This document shows, in pieces, positions 1-8,855 of a DNA stretch of 64,000 nucleotides (position 1 is the stretch's first letter; every line of letters starts with the position of its first letter). The position numbers were made by a program, and so were the translations under genes. The stretch is from DASTCZ01 sp035308165. GTDB taxonomy: Bacteria; Acidobacteriota; Terriglobia; Acidiferrales; UBA7541. The stretch spans positions 86,302 through 150,301 of the forward strand of contig DATGHC010000080.1 of the NCBI GenBank assembly GCA_035308165.1, in the 5' to 3' direction. Below the pieces are notes generated by a model, which was not told where the DNA came from, did not search any database, and was given only the letters and a program-made list of their open reading frames with translations.

Positions 1-2
1 GG

Positions 3-212
3 ATCGTTGACGCGAGAACAGGTGAACCGAAATACGGGCCCATCAATTTCAGCATCACGCACCATAGGAAGGCGGTTGATTCCGTGTTTGCCGTTGGTCG
101 CCAAGTGGACATTCGCAAATTGGCAAGCGGCTCATTCCGGCTGGAAGTTCAGGCCACCGATTCAACTGGTCGCTCCACACCATGGCGCTCCGCAAATTTC
201 AGTCTCCAGTAA
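3..212 (+). CDS. C-terminal end of a truncated CDS, unknown product
   Basis: The third frame is open from the window edge to a TAA at 210-212, giving the last 69 residues of a protein that starts outside the window. The fragment ends in a pattern (LASGSFRLEVQATDSTG, then a Phe-rich strand) that resembles the final beta-sandwich of acidobacterial secreted or VWFA-related proteins, but this is only a resemblance and no domain can be fixed. There is no start codon inside the window that would make it a complete gene. It converges with the GH27 gene at 780-2309. Confidence 0.55.
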   Translation: MVDARTGEPKYGPINFSITHHRKAVDSVFAVGRQVDIRKLASGSFRLEVQATDSTGRSTPWRSANFSLQ

Positions 213-779
213 CGCCCAACTTTATTTGACTCGCGTTCGCGCTACCGGAACCCACGAACTCAAACATGCTCGCATTCGAACAAGAACGCGTAACGAAATC
301 CGCCTGCCACCAAGTTTGATTTTCAAGTTTTACTAAGTACCATTTTTCGCATCGAGAAGATAAATTGAATCCCGCCCGAACGGTCTGACATCTCAAATGC
401 GACACGTGAGGTCGGTCTTAACCTAAGCCGCGCCACATGCTGGAAAGGCCTCCGCGCCCCCGGCAATTTCCGCCGGGTCACCCCGAGCCAAAGGGTGGTC
501 TGATGCCGCAAGCCATTGCTGCACATTGACTTACCTGGCTGGCAAGAGAAAGGCCATAAGTGCTTTAGAATGATATTCATTGGACGATGCTCATCCATAA
601 CCCCTTTAGAATGATATTCATCCCAAAAATATGGGGAGGGGGTGGGCCTGGCGACCGAGGCACTCTTGCCCGTGCCCTTTTACATCTTCAATCCAACGAG
701 GAATTCTCAAACGCCATGCAGCAGAGCATACGCAAGAGTGCCTGATCTCCAGGAAGCAGTTCGTTGTCTCAGGCCACTC
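213..779. other. Convergent intergenic region with twin 18-bp repeats
   Basis: This 567-bp stretch lies between two convergent genes and has no convincing reading frame. Its only clear structure is a perfect 18-bp direct repeat near 563 and 604, annotated separately. No terminator hairpin with a T-run was recognised. Confidence 0.5.
563..621. repeat. Two perfect 18-bp direct repeats, 41 bp apart
   Basis: CTTTAGAATGATATTCAT occurs at 563-580 and again at 604-621 with no mismatch. Each copy contains an AATGA/TCAT(T) inverted repeat around a TAT centre. The start-to-start distance of 41 bp is close to four helical turns, so a protein bound to both copies would sit on the same DNA face. It lies between two convergent gene ends, an unusual place for an operator. 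Confidence 0.6.
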
Positions 780-2309
780 TTATTTCACTCTTATCAGCAC
801 CACTCCATGAATTGGCACAGGAGCAGAAAATCCCTCGCTCGATGCACTCAAGTCGGAGTGCGCCCAAAGATCGCGGACACTCGGTTTTCTTCCCGTGATG
901 CCCAGGCTGCTCCAACTCACCGTCATGGTTTGAATTTGGTCGGTGCGGTTAAAAAGGCCGACCGCCGTATATCCGTTGTGTAGCGGCCGCGAAACCACGG
1001 TCGGCAACGAGTCGGGCGCCGAAAGCAGTTTAACGGGCTTACCGTCCGGGTCCTGGTCAACGGCGATCACCTCGCTGTTGGTCAGAATCACTTTCGTCTC
1101 GTCGGCCATCGACCGCACATCGTTCCCCGAAAGAAGGGGTGCCGCCAGCAGCGACCACAAACTCATGTGCGTTCGGTACTCATCGTTGGTCATGCCACCG
1201 TTTCCAATTTCAAGCATATCGGGATCATTCCAGTGGCCCACTTTGATGTAAGGAGATATATCAAACTGGCGGAAGCCAATGCGCTCCATCGAGCGCCAGT
1301 TGTCGCTGATGTCGCCGGTGGTGCGCCACAAGTTGCCGCCAACCTTCCCGCCCCAGGTCCAAACATTATTTACCCCATACTGGCAGAGGCTGAATACAAT
1401 CGGGCGCCCGGTTTTCAAAAGCGCGTCGCCCATTTTTTGATAAACGGCTTGCTCTTCTTCGTCTTTGTAAATTCGGCTGGCGCTGCACCAATCGTATTTC
1501 AAGTAATCGAATCCCCACGCCGCATAAGTATTGGCGTCCTGCTGTTCGTGTCCGTAACTGCCCTCGTACCCCGCGCAAGTCTTTGGCCCCGGCGAGGAAT
1601 AAATTCCAATTTTCAGCCCTTTGGAATGCACGTAATCCGCCAGCGCCTTCATATCCGGAAATTTTGTGTTGCTGGTTATATTTCCGTTCGCGTCGCGCGG
1701 GCCTTCCCAGGTGTCGTCAATGTTCACGTAGATGTATCCGGCCTTTTTCATCCCGCTGGCGACCATCCCATCCGCGATGGCGCGCACGGTCGCATCGTCC
1801 ACTTTGCCCGCGAACTTATTCCAACTGTTCCACCCCATCGGAGGAGTCCGCGCCAGCATGTTATCCGGAACGTCATGCAGATCGGGCAAGGGAAGCCGCG
1901 CGGGGGGCCGGCTGTGCTCCAGCGTCCCCTTGACGGGATCGCGGCCCTGGGCTTGAGAAGTGAAATCAAATTTGTCGCCCTCGAGCGAGCCATCATAAGT
2001 AACGGTCCGGGTCTGCGGCGGATTGCCGAACGTAAATGAAATTACGAAATGCAATTTGCCGTCATGAAATGTCCCGTCGGTGAAAGGTACTTCACGCGTA
2101 CCCTGAACCGACTTGCCGCTGACCTTGTCGCCATCCTGCTTCAAGTCAAAAAATGATTCGCGAAAATTCCCGTCCCCCGTGGGCACACGAAAAACCCAGA
2201 ACCCGGTGATGTCGCTCTGCGCGCGCGAATGGGAAGCGAGTAAGAGCAGCAGGGAAGAAAGCGTCGCGGCAATGAGCAAAAAGTGCAACGTGCGATTCAG
2301 CAGCTTCAT
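780..2309 (-). CDS. Secreted GH27 alpha-galactosidase
   Basis: Predicted exo-alpha-galactosidase (glycoside hydrolase family 27), which removes terminal alpha-galactosyl groups from plant oligosaccharides outside the cytoplasm. A signal peptide covers about residues 1-30. Residues 31-135 form an extra beta-rich domain that normal GH27 enzymes lack. The catalytic barrel starts at about 150 with the family motif PPMGWNSWN; the nucleophile is Asp273 in KYDWC and the acid/base is Asp333 in the TTGDISDNW segment, both intact. A beta-sandwich ends the protein at 509 aa. The ATG is preceded by GGAGG ten bases upstream. It is divergent from the GH127 gene, and the two promoters lie back to back, which suggests joint control of plant-polysaccharide use. 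Confidence 0.93.
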   Translation of the reverse strand: MKLLNRTLHFLLIAATLSSLLLLLASHSRAQSDITGFWVFRVPTGDGNFRESFFDLKQDGDKVSGKSVQGTREVPFTDGTFHDGKLHFVISFTFGNPPQTRTVTYDGSLEGDKFDFTSQAQGRDPVKGTLEHSRPPARLPLPDLHDVPDNMLARTPPMGWNSWNKFAGKVDDATVRAIADGMVASGMKKAGYIYVNIDDTWEGPRDANGNITSNTKFPDMKALADYVHSKGLKIGIYSSPGPKTCAGYEGSYGHEQQDANTYAAWGFDYLKYDWCSASRIYKDEEEQAVYQKMGDALLKTGRPIVFSLCQYGVNNVWTWGGKVGGNLWRTTGDISDNWRSMERIGFRQFDISPYIKVGHWNDPDMLEIGNGGMTNDEYRTHMSLWSLLAAPLLSGNDVRSMADETKVILTNSEVIAVDQDPDGKPVKLLSAPDSLPTVVSRPLHNGYTAVGLFNRTDQIQTMTVSWSSLGITGRKPSVRDLWAHSDLSASSEGFSAPVPIHGVVLIRVK

Positions 2310-2335
2310 TGAATTTGTTCCTCCAAGTGCTATGG

Positions 2336-2364
2336 CTAATACAACAATCCTCGCTCAGAGTCAA
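2336..2364 (-). promoter_or_regulatory. Sigma70-type promoter for the GH27 gene
   Basis: Reading the minus strand, a TTGACT -35 box (2364-2359) and a TATTAG -10 box (2341-2336) are separated by exactly 17 bp. The GH27 start codon follows about 26 bases further on, with GGAGG in the leader. Visual match only. Confidence 0.6.
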
Positions 2365-2423
2365 AGCCTCCGTAGAGCCTGAATCGCCCTGTTGGCGCTG
2401 GTGTAAGCGTTTGCAAGGACTCT

Positions 2424-2452
2424 TTGACGCCGGGCCTTGCCTGGGTTATAAG
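2424..2452 (+). promoter_or_regulatory. Sigma70-type promoter for the GH127 gene
   Basis: A TTGACG -35 box (2424-2429) and a TATAAG -10 box (2447-2452) are separated by 17 bp. The predicted start site lies near 2459, leaving a leader of about 30 nt that holds the GGGAGG ribosome binding site of the GH127 gene. Confidence 0.65.
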
Positions 2453-2490
2453 CCTGCATAGGTAATCTTGGATTGGTTGGGAGGTGGTTC

Positions 2491-4947
2491 GTGACGAAGG
2501 CTCCGCGTAAATGGATTTTGCCGGCTCTCGCCGGCTCGCTGCTCTGCGCCGCGGCAATGGTCACCAACCTCGGCGCGGTCTCGCCCGCCGTCGCGCCATT
2601 AAAGGACTATCCGGTTCGTCCCGTGCCCTTTACCTCCGTGCACTTCAACGATGCATTCTGGGCGCCGCGCATCGAAACCAATCGCAAAGTCACCATCCCG
2701 TTTGCTTTCCAGAAGTGCGAGGAGACCGGCCGTGTGGACAACTTCGAGCGTGCGGCCATGGCCCTGCGCGGAGAAGCGTTCACCAATAAGAAGGCGCCCG
2801 GCTACCCGTTCGACGACACGGATATCTACAAGGTGATTGAAGGCGCTTCGTACGCCCTCAGCGTTCAGCCCGACCCGCAACTCGACGCCTACGTGGACGG
2901 CCTCATCTCCAAAATTGCCGCGGCTCAAGAGAAGGATGGCTATCTCTACACCGCGCGTGATATCGACCCAACGAATCCTCACCCCTGGGCCGGGAAAGAG
3001 CGCTGGGTCAATGAGAAGATCAACAGCCATGAACTGTATGATTTGGGTCATCTTTACGAAGCCGCGGTCGCGCATTATCAGGCAACCGGGAAGCGCACGC
3101 TCCTCGACGTGGCGTTGAAGAGCGCGAACTTGCTCGATCAGACTTTCGGCCCCGGTAAATTGTCCATCTGGCCCGGACACCAAATCACGGAAATGGGTCT
3201 CGCCAAACTTTACCGCGTGACGGGAGATCCGCGCTATCTGGGTCTGGCGAAGTTCATGCTCGACGAACGAGGGCCCGACGGCTCGCAGGGCTCCGGCCGC
3301 AATTACAATCAGTCGCAAGCGAAGGTTGTGGACCAGACCGAAGCAGTGGGGCACGCCGTCCGCGCAACCTATATGTATTCCGGAATGGCCGACGTCGCAG
3401 CCCTCACCGGCGACACCGCCTATGTGAACGCCATCGACAAAATCTGGGAGAATGTAGCTTCCAAGAAACTTTACATCACCGGTGGTATCGGCGCCTCAGG
3501 CGCCGGAGAAGCCTTCGGCGCAAATTACGAGCTGCCGAACATGACCGCGTACAACGAAACCTGCGCGGCGGTGGGAAATGATTTCTGGAATCACCGGCTT
3601 TTTTTGCTTCACGGAGATGCAAAATATATCGATGTGATGGAGCGCACTCTCTACAACGGACTCATTTCCGGCGTTTCGCTCGACGGAAAACTCTTTTTCT
3701 ATCCAAATCCTCTTGAATCGAACGGCCAGCATGCGCGCAGCCCATGGTTCGGTGTGGCCTGTTGCCCGGGCAACATCACGCGCTTCCTGGCCTCCGTTCC
3801 CGGTTACGTCTACGCGCAAGCCGGAGGGACGCTCTACGTGAATTTGTTTGTGGGCAGCACCGCCCAAATCAAAATGGACGGTGGCCGCACAGTGGGCATC
3901 ACTCAGGAAACCAAATATCCGTGGGACGGCGCGGTGAGAATGACCGTCAATCCCGATCAAGAGGGCAAGCTGGCAATCAATGTCCGAATCCCGGGATGGG
4001 CGCGCAACGAACCTGTTGCCAGCGACCTTTACACCTTTTCGGCTGCTTCCACCGAGCCGGTCGTGCTCAAGGTCAACGGGAAATCTGTCCCCATTAAAAT
4101 TGACAAGGGCTATGTGAGCCTGGATCGCAAGTGGAAAAAAGGAGATGTGATTGACTTGAATTTGCCCATGCCCGTCCGCAGAATTCTGGCCAACTCTCAA
4201 GTCGCCGCGGATCGCGGACGTATCGCGTTACAGCGCGGCCCAATCGTGTATGCCGCGGAGTGGCCCGACAATCCCAACGGAAAAGTTCGGAATATTTTGC
4301 TGCCGGATTCAGCAGTTTTCACGACGGAATATCGCCCCGACTTCCTGGGAGGCGTGTCAGTTGTGAAGTCGAAAGCCCTGGGACTCGCATATGATGCCCA
4401 GGGAAACTTGGTCAAGAGCGAGCAGGATTTTACGGCCATTCCCTACGCCACTTGGGCAAATCGTGGCCGCGGCCAAATGATTGTCTGGATTCCCGACACT
4501 GAAGCGAACGCCAAGCCCACTCCCTGGCCGACAATTGCGACCACTAGTAAACTCACCACTTCGGGCAGAAAGCCTGCACGAGCAATCAATGACGGTGAAG
4601 AACCCACCGCCTCAAACGATCCGACATCCTATTTCGATTGGTGGCCAACGAAAGGCACTTCGGAGTGGGCCGAATACGCGTTCGCGCAACCGGCCACGAT
4701 TTCAGAAACACAAGTCTACTGGTTTGACGATACGGGCCGCGGAGAGGTTCGCGTGCCCGCATTATGGCGCGTCCTTTACAAGGATGGCGACCAGTGGAAG
4801 GCCGTGGAAACCGACGGCCCCTATGGGGTGGAGAAGGACAAGTACAACAAAGTTTCTTTCAAGCCGGTGACCACCAGCGGGCTGCGCCTCGAAGTGGTGA
4901 TGCAACCGGCGTGGTCGGCCGGCATTCAGAAGTGGAAAGTGAAATAA
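2491..4947 (+). CDS. Secreted GH127 beta-L-arabinofuranosidase (DUF1680)
   Basis: Predicted glycoside hydrolase family 127 enzyme (old name DUF1680), releasing beta-L-arabinofuranose from plant cell-wall glycans and hydroxyproline-rich glycoproteins. The GTG at 2491 is preferred because GGGAGG lies six bases upstream and the protein then begins with a compact signal peptide; a TTG at 2473 is possible in frame. The metal/cysteine centre known from Bifidobacterium HypBA1 is present: Glu and Cys in YNETCAA and the CC pair in VACCPGN, the second of which set contains the nucleophile. An all-alpha (alpha/alpha)6 barrel fills the first half, followed by beta domains; the last 150 residues look like an added beta-sandwich. 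At 818 aa it is longer than minimal GH127 enzymes. Confidence 0.9.
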   Translation: MTKAPRKWILPALAGSLLCAAAMVTNLGAVSPAVAPLKDYPVRPVPFTSVHFNDAFWAPRIETNRKVTIPFAFQKCEETGRVDNFERAAMALRGEAFTNKKAPGYPFDDTDIYKVIEGASYALSVQPDPQLDAYVDGLISKIAAAQEKDGYLYTARDIDPTNPHPWAGKERWVNEKINSHELYDLGHLYEAAVAHYQATGKRTLLDVALKSANLLDQTFGPGKLSIWPGHQITEMGLAKLYRVTGDPRYLGLAKFMLDERGPDGSQGSGRNYNQSQAKVVDQTEAVGHAVRATYMYSGMADVAALTGDTAYVNAIDKIWENVASKKLYITGGIGASGAGEAFGANYELPNMTAYNETCAAVGNDFWNHRLFLLHGDAKYIDVMERTLYNGLISGVSLDGKLFFYPNPLESNGQHARSPWFGVACCPGNITRFLASVPGYVYAQAGGTLYVNLFVGSTAQIKMDGGRTVGITQETKYPWDGAVRMTVNPDQEGKLAINVRIPGWARNEPVASDLYTFSAASTEPVVLKVNGKSVPIKIDKGYVSLDRKWKKGDVIDLNLPMPVRRILANSQVAADRGRIALQRGPIVYAAEWPDNPNGKVRNILLPDSAVFTTEYRPDFLGGVSVVKSKALGLAYDAQGNLVKSEQDFTAIPYATWANRGRGQMIVWIPDTEANAKPTPWPTIATTSKLTTSGRKPARAINDGEEPTASNDPTSYFDWWPTKGTSEWAEYAFAQPATISETQVYWFDDTGRGEVRVPALWRVLYKDGDQWKAVETDGPYGVEKDKYNKVSFKPVTTSGLRLEVVMQPAWSAGIQKWKVK

Positions 4948-5050
4948 CGTCCTCCGGGCCATTTCCAAGGGCGTTGGTGCCGTTGGCGATCACAAAGACT
5001 GAACGATTAGGTCGGCCTCGTGGATGAAATTCTTCTCGAATTCTCAGTTA

Positions 5051-6382
5051 TTAAAGCGGCGACCATTCGTAAGGAAATAGCTTGCCCGCCGCTAAACCAT
5101 CGAGCTTTATGCCAGCTAGCTCAGCCGCCCGCGCCAGGACGGGATCCTCACCGCCGGCAAGTTGTGATGGAGTCGGCAGGATAATTTCGTCTGGAGTGAC
5201 GCCCGTTTTCTCCAGACTCTTACCGTCAGACATGATCAAGTCGGCTTCCGTAACAAAGGCTCCGAAGGAAACCAGGGTATTTACGCCTGCAGAGAAACGA
5301 TAAAATCGAGCCTCCATCACGCTACCGGAACTATGGTCACCAAGGACTGTTCCGCGATGCTCAAGCTGTATGACCCGTGCGAAGAGTTCGGCCGTCGAGC
5401 CGGAATTGCTATCAACGAGCACAATCAAATTCCCTGTGAAAATATTCTTGCCGACGGTCCTGGCCATTTGCGGTTTCTTGTCTTTTCGCCCAACCCGCAC
5501 GGCAACTTGCACATCTCGGTCGAAGAAACTTCCGATCATGTGCTCAAGCACATCCATCGATCCGCCCGGATTGCCGCGAAGGTCAAGGATCAATGTAGCG
5601 TGTTTCCGCGCCAGGCCAATCAAATAATCAATGCGGCTATCGAGGTACAAAAACTGAGGCATCTTCCAAATCATCACATCCTCTCGCTCCACGTAGCGGT
5701 TCCGCCATATGCTCCGCTCATTATCCATTTCACTCTTAAGATCTTGGCGTTCGATATGAGTCGTCAGATTCCAGAGTTCTCTACCTTCTAGGTATTTTGT
5801 GAGAACCCGCTCTTTGCGAACTGTTCCGGAGGGATCCCGCAGCGTAAATTCGCTCGCGCGTTTGGGCGCGAGCTGGTAAAGATAGTATTCCAGTTGCCAG
5901 AGATCCTTGCGATTTATTCCAAATCCATCGAGCGTCATCACCTGGTCTCCCGGATGGAGCTTCTTCGCGGCATCAGATTCCGGCCGCACGTGGGTAATAA
6001 AGCAGGCGTCCCCAAACATTTGCATCTTGTATGCGCGTTGCGCCTGGTAAATCGGCGTCGGCGGAATGAAACATGTATGGGGATCATCCAGGCCGGACAG
6101 AAAAGCGGCGACAGTTCGGAAGGCATCGCCGAGCGTTTCCGCCTTGATAAGCTTCTCCTTGTATGTTTTGTAACGGGCATCGATATCCAGGCCGTGATAC
6201 GCCGGGTCGTAATAGTTCTTCTTCACTGCATCTCGAAGGTTTATGAGCATGACTTCAGTGTCGGCGCGCTGGGAATCAGTGATTTTCTGTAGCTGGTCCT
6301 GCCCCTGCGCCCTCAAGCGGATTACTACTCCAGCAGCAATTCCAAGGAAAATCGCGATGGCCGCAAATATTCGGAGTTTCAT
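5051..6382 (-). CDS. Secreted S41 family peptidase
   Basis: Exported serine peptidase of the C-terminal-processing/tricorn-core family. Residues 1-25 form a signal peptide or membrane anchor, a PDZ-like segment follows around 130-190 (HPGDQVMTLDGFGI), and the S41 core runs from about 230 to 400. The GGS strand and the SNSGSTAELFA motif with the likely nucleophile Ser are present. Where CtpA-type enzymes carry the general-base Lys (GKG), this protein has a Ser-rich GDHSSGSV, so it fits the S41B-type arrangement better than the Ser-Lys dyad. GGAGGT precedes the ATG. It stands alone, between the GH127 gene and tRNA-Lys. Confidence 0.82.
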   Translation of the reverse strand: MKLRIFAAIAIFLGIAAGVVIRLRAQGQDQLQKITDSQRADTEVMLINLRDAVKKNYYDPAYHGLDIDARYKTYKEKLIKAETLGDAFRTVAAFLSGLDDPHTCFIPPTPIYQAQRAYKMQMFGDACFITHVRPESDAAKKLHPGDQVMTLDGFGINRKDLWQLEYYLYQLAPKRASEFTLRDPSGTVRKERVLTKYLEGRELWNLTTHIERQDLKSEMDNERSIWRNRYVEREDVMIWKMPQFLYLDSRIDYLIGLARKHATLILDLRGNPGGSMDVLEHMIGSFFDRDVQVAVRVGRKDKKPQMARTVGKNIFTGNLIVLVDSNSGSTAELFARVIQLEHRGTVLGDHSSGSVMEARFYRFSAGVNTLVSFGAFVTEADLIMSDGKSLEKTGVTPDEIILPTPSQLAGGEDPVLARAAELAGIKLDGLAAGKLFPYEWSPL

Positions 6383-6550
6383 AGGTTACCTCCGAGAATA
6401 TGTAAGAGCCAAGAAAGTTCAGTCGAAGGCAATTCTACCCGTAAAATCTGCGGGATTGTACATTAGAGTATCTTGGCTCGATCCCTCGCCGGCTCCCTGC
6501 GCCGTGTCTGCAAAAAGTTTTTCGTGTAATATGTTGTGAACAATTTTTGC

Positions 6551-6625
6551 AGGGGCGTAGCTCAGTGGCAGAGCAGCGGCCTTTTAAGCCGTTGGTCGTG
6601 GGTTCGACCCCCACCGCCCCTACCA
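6551..6625 (+). tRNA. tRNA-Lys (UUU)
   Basis: A complete cloverleaf folds by eye: acceptor AGGGGCG/CGCCCCT, D-stem GCTC/GAGC, anticodon stem GCGGC/GCCGT with loop CTTTTAA, T-arm GTGGG-TTCGACC-CCCAC, discriminator A and an encoded CCA (6623-6625). The anticodon is TTT at 6583-6585, hence lysine. A TAATAT box at 6527-6532 is a plausible -10 element. The 3' half (6581-6625) is repeated at 23426-23470 in the same orientation with four differences, marking this gene as a possible integration target. Confidence 0.95.
6581..6625 (+). repeat. tRNA 3'-half direct repeat, left copy (possible att site)
   Basis: The 3' half of tRNA-Lys matches 23426-23470 at 41 of 45 positions, in the same orientation. 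Integrative elements that use tRNA genes commonly leave an intact gene at one end and a copy of its 3' part at the other. The 16.8 kb between the copies carries accessory genes but no recognisable integrase, so any element would be old or decayed. Confidence 0.5.
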
Positions 6626-6794
6626 AGTCATTCATAATGTAGCGTTTGTTTCCGCGTTGGACATCAATTGGACTAACCCAAGGTCTCGAGACGAGCTTGC
6701 TCTGGTAGCAAATTCGTTGTGTCCGGGTCGGTCAAAGCATATGATGTGCGCGCTCGACGTCATCACGAGTGGTTTCCCACCGAGGAGGAAAAAC

Positions 6795-8753
6795 GTGCAA
6801 TTCAAATTTCTCCGCCCCACGTTTCTGTTGCTGGCAGGAATTTCAGGGGCCGCAGGCATGGCGCAGGCGCAGGGGCGAGGAGCTCGCCTGGATGACGCTA
6901 CAGTCGCCAAGCGGAATGCGACCGAGCAGGAGCTGGAATCAATTGCGATTATCGACCGCAAGGTGATGGTTCCTATGCGCGACGGGAAGCGCATGGCAAC
7001 CGACATCTACCGCCCGAAGGACACATCGAAGAAATATCCCGTGATCTTCGTCCGCACGCCTTACAACTTCAATTATTGGGACGTCGCGAACGGCGTGCCG
7101 CGCGATATGAGTGCGGAGTTGGATGCCGTCAAACGAGGCTATGCCTACGTGGAAATGAACGAGCGCGGACATTTCTTCTCGGAGGGAAACTACGACATCC
7201 TTGGGCCCCCGCTTTCGGATGGCGATGACGCAATCTCGTGGATCGCCGAACAGGCTTGGTCCAACGGCAAGGTGGGTACCATTGGATGTTCCTCGACAGC
7301 GGAATGGCAATTGGGGGTCGCCTCGCTTGGGAATAAGGCCTACGCGGCCATGATCCCTGAGAGCTTTGGTGCCGGAGTGGGGCGCGTGGGCCCCTATTAC
7401 GAGCAGGGAAATTGGTATCGCGGCGGGGCCGTCCAGATGCTCTTCATCACCTGGATATACGGGGAGCAAAACCAGGTGAGACCGATGTTTCCTCCGAACA
7501 CTTCACAGGAGGATTTGATTCGCGAATCGAAGGCGTTCGATCTTGCGCAGCATTTGCCGCCTGTGGATTGGGCGAAGGCGCTCAGCCACCTCCCTGAGAA
7601 GGACATACTGAGGGCAGTTGACGCGCCACATGGAATATTTGCCGACAAGATGCCGGTAGCCACCGGCGGCGCCATGATCGAGCGAACGCCGAATGACCCG
7701 GCCTGGTATCGCGGCGGATTGTGGCATGACAACATGAAGGTCAACGTCCCGGGACTCTGGTTCATGACCTGGTACGACGTATCGGTGAGCCCGAACCTGG
7801 CCGCCTATAATTTTGTGCGGAAGACGGCGAGCCCGGAGGTCGGCAACGAACAATACGTAATCATCGCGCCGACTCTCCATTGCGGCTATAAGCGAGCAAC
7901 CGAGAATACTGTGGTCGGGGAGCGCAGCATGGGCGACGCCCGATTCGATTACGACTCGCTCACCTACGGCTGGTTTGATTATTTCCTGAAGGGAGAAAAT
8001 AATCACATCCTCGAGAACACTCCGAAAGTCCGCTACTACACGATGGGGATCAACAAGTGGCAGACATCGGATACATGGCCGCCGAAGGGCGCCGAGCCTA
8101 TGAAGCTGTTTCTTTCGAGCGGCGGTCGAGCGAACACTCTCAGCGGTGATGGCGCGCTAGCAACATCCGCTCCTTCGCCGGACAGTCCAGACAGCTTCGC
8201 ATACGATCCAATGAATCCAGTGCCATCCTATGGCGGCAATGTGTGTTGCACGGGAAATGCGGTGACCGGCGGCGCGATGGACCAACGCAAGATGGAGGCG
8301 CGGCCGGACATCCTGGTGTACACGTCCGCCCCGCTCAAGGAGGGAATCGAAGTGAGCGGGCCGATTAGCGTGACGCTTTACGTTTCGTCAGATGCGAAAG
8401 ATACAGATTTCACGGTGAAAGTGATTGATGTGGCGCCTGATGGGCCGGCGTACAACTTGGACGAGACGATTCAACGAGTACGCTATCGAGATGGGTACGA
8501 CAAACCCGAAGTTTGGATGGAGCCGGGGAAGGTTTACAAAGTTGAGCTGCAGCCCATGAATACGAGCAACTACTTTCCCGCCGGTCACCAAATCCGAATT
8601 GAGGTGTCGAGCAGCAACTTCCCACGCTTCGACCGGAACATGAACACAGGCGGCAAAAACTACGACGAGGTGCAAGGCGTCGTGGCTCACAACGCGGTGC
8701 ATCACTCGAATCAGTACCCTTCGACGATTACGCTCACAGTCGTGAAGCACTAG
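6795..8753 (+). CDS. Secreted CocE/NonD family alpha/beta hydrolase
   Basis: Peptidase S15/CocE-type hydrolase acting on acyl esters, amides or X-Pro substrates; the true substrate cannot be told. The GTG at 6795 is chosen because GAGGAGG lies just upstream and a clean signal peptide (about residues 1-25) follows; the frame is open further upstream to 6657. The N-terminal alpha/beta-hydrolase domain has the nucleophile elbow GCSSTAEW with Ser166; family members more often have GxSYxG. A catalytic His is likely in PTLHCGY. The C-terminal 200 residues form the jelly-roll X-Pro dipeptidyl-peptidase C domain (EVSGPISVTLYVSSDAKDTD). It is the first gene after tRNA-Lys. Confidence 0.85.
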   Translation: MQFKFLRPTFLLLAGISGAAGMAQAQGRGARLDDATVAKRNATEQELESIAIIDRKVMVPMRDGKRMATDIYRPKDTSKKYPVIFVRTPYNFNYWDVANGVPRDMSAELDAVKRGYAYVEMNERGHFFSEGNYDILGPPLSDGDDAISWIAEQAWSNGKVGTIGCSSTAEWQLGVASLGNKAYAAMIPESFGAGVGRVGPYYEQGNWYRGGAVQMLFITWIYGEQNQVRPMFPPNTSQEDLIRESKAFDLAQHLPPVDWAKALSHLPEKDILRAVDAPHGIFADKMPVATGGAMIERTPNDPAWYRGGLWHDNMKVNVPGLWFMTWYDVSVSPNLAAYNFVRKTASPEVGNEQYVIIAPTLHCGYKRATENTVVGERSMGDARFDYDSLTYGWFDYFLKGENNHILENTPKVRYYTMGINKWQTSDTWPPKGAEPMKLFLSSGGRANTLSGDGALATSAPSPDSPDSFAYDPMNPVPSYGGNVCCTGNAVTGGAMDQRKMEARPDILVYTSAPLKEGIEVSGPISVTLYVSSDAKDTDFTVKVIDVAPDGPAYNLDETIQRVRYRDGYDKPEVWMEPGKVYKVELQPMNTSNYFPAGHQIRIEVSSSNFPRFDRNMNTGGKNYDEVQGVVAHNAVHHSNQYPSTITLTVVKH

Positions 8754-8855
8754 GCTCTCAAAGGGCCCGATTTCATTCTCCTCGGAACCCGGGGTAGACT
8801 TGAATGACAAATGTAAATGCTCGGAGAGATTTGCAGCCACACGAGGAGTTCTTCC

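Noticed and set aside
1167..2039. 290-aa plus-strand open frame inside the GH27 gene
   Set aside because: Antisense to a gene with an intact active site; a by-product of high G+C.
6435..6635. Minus-strand open frame across tRNA-Lys
   Set aside because: It is the antisense of the tRNA; its GAVGVEPTTNGLKGR-type peptide is the well-known false product read from tRNA genes.
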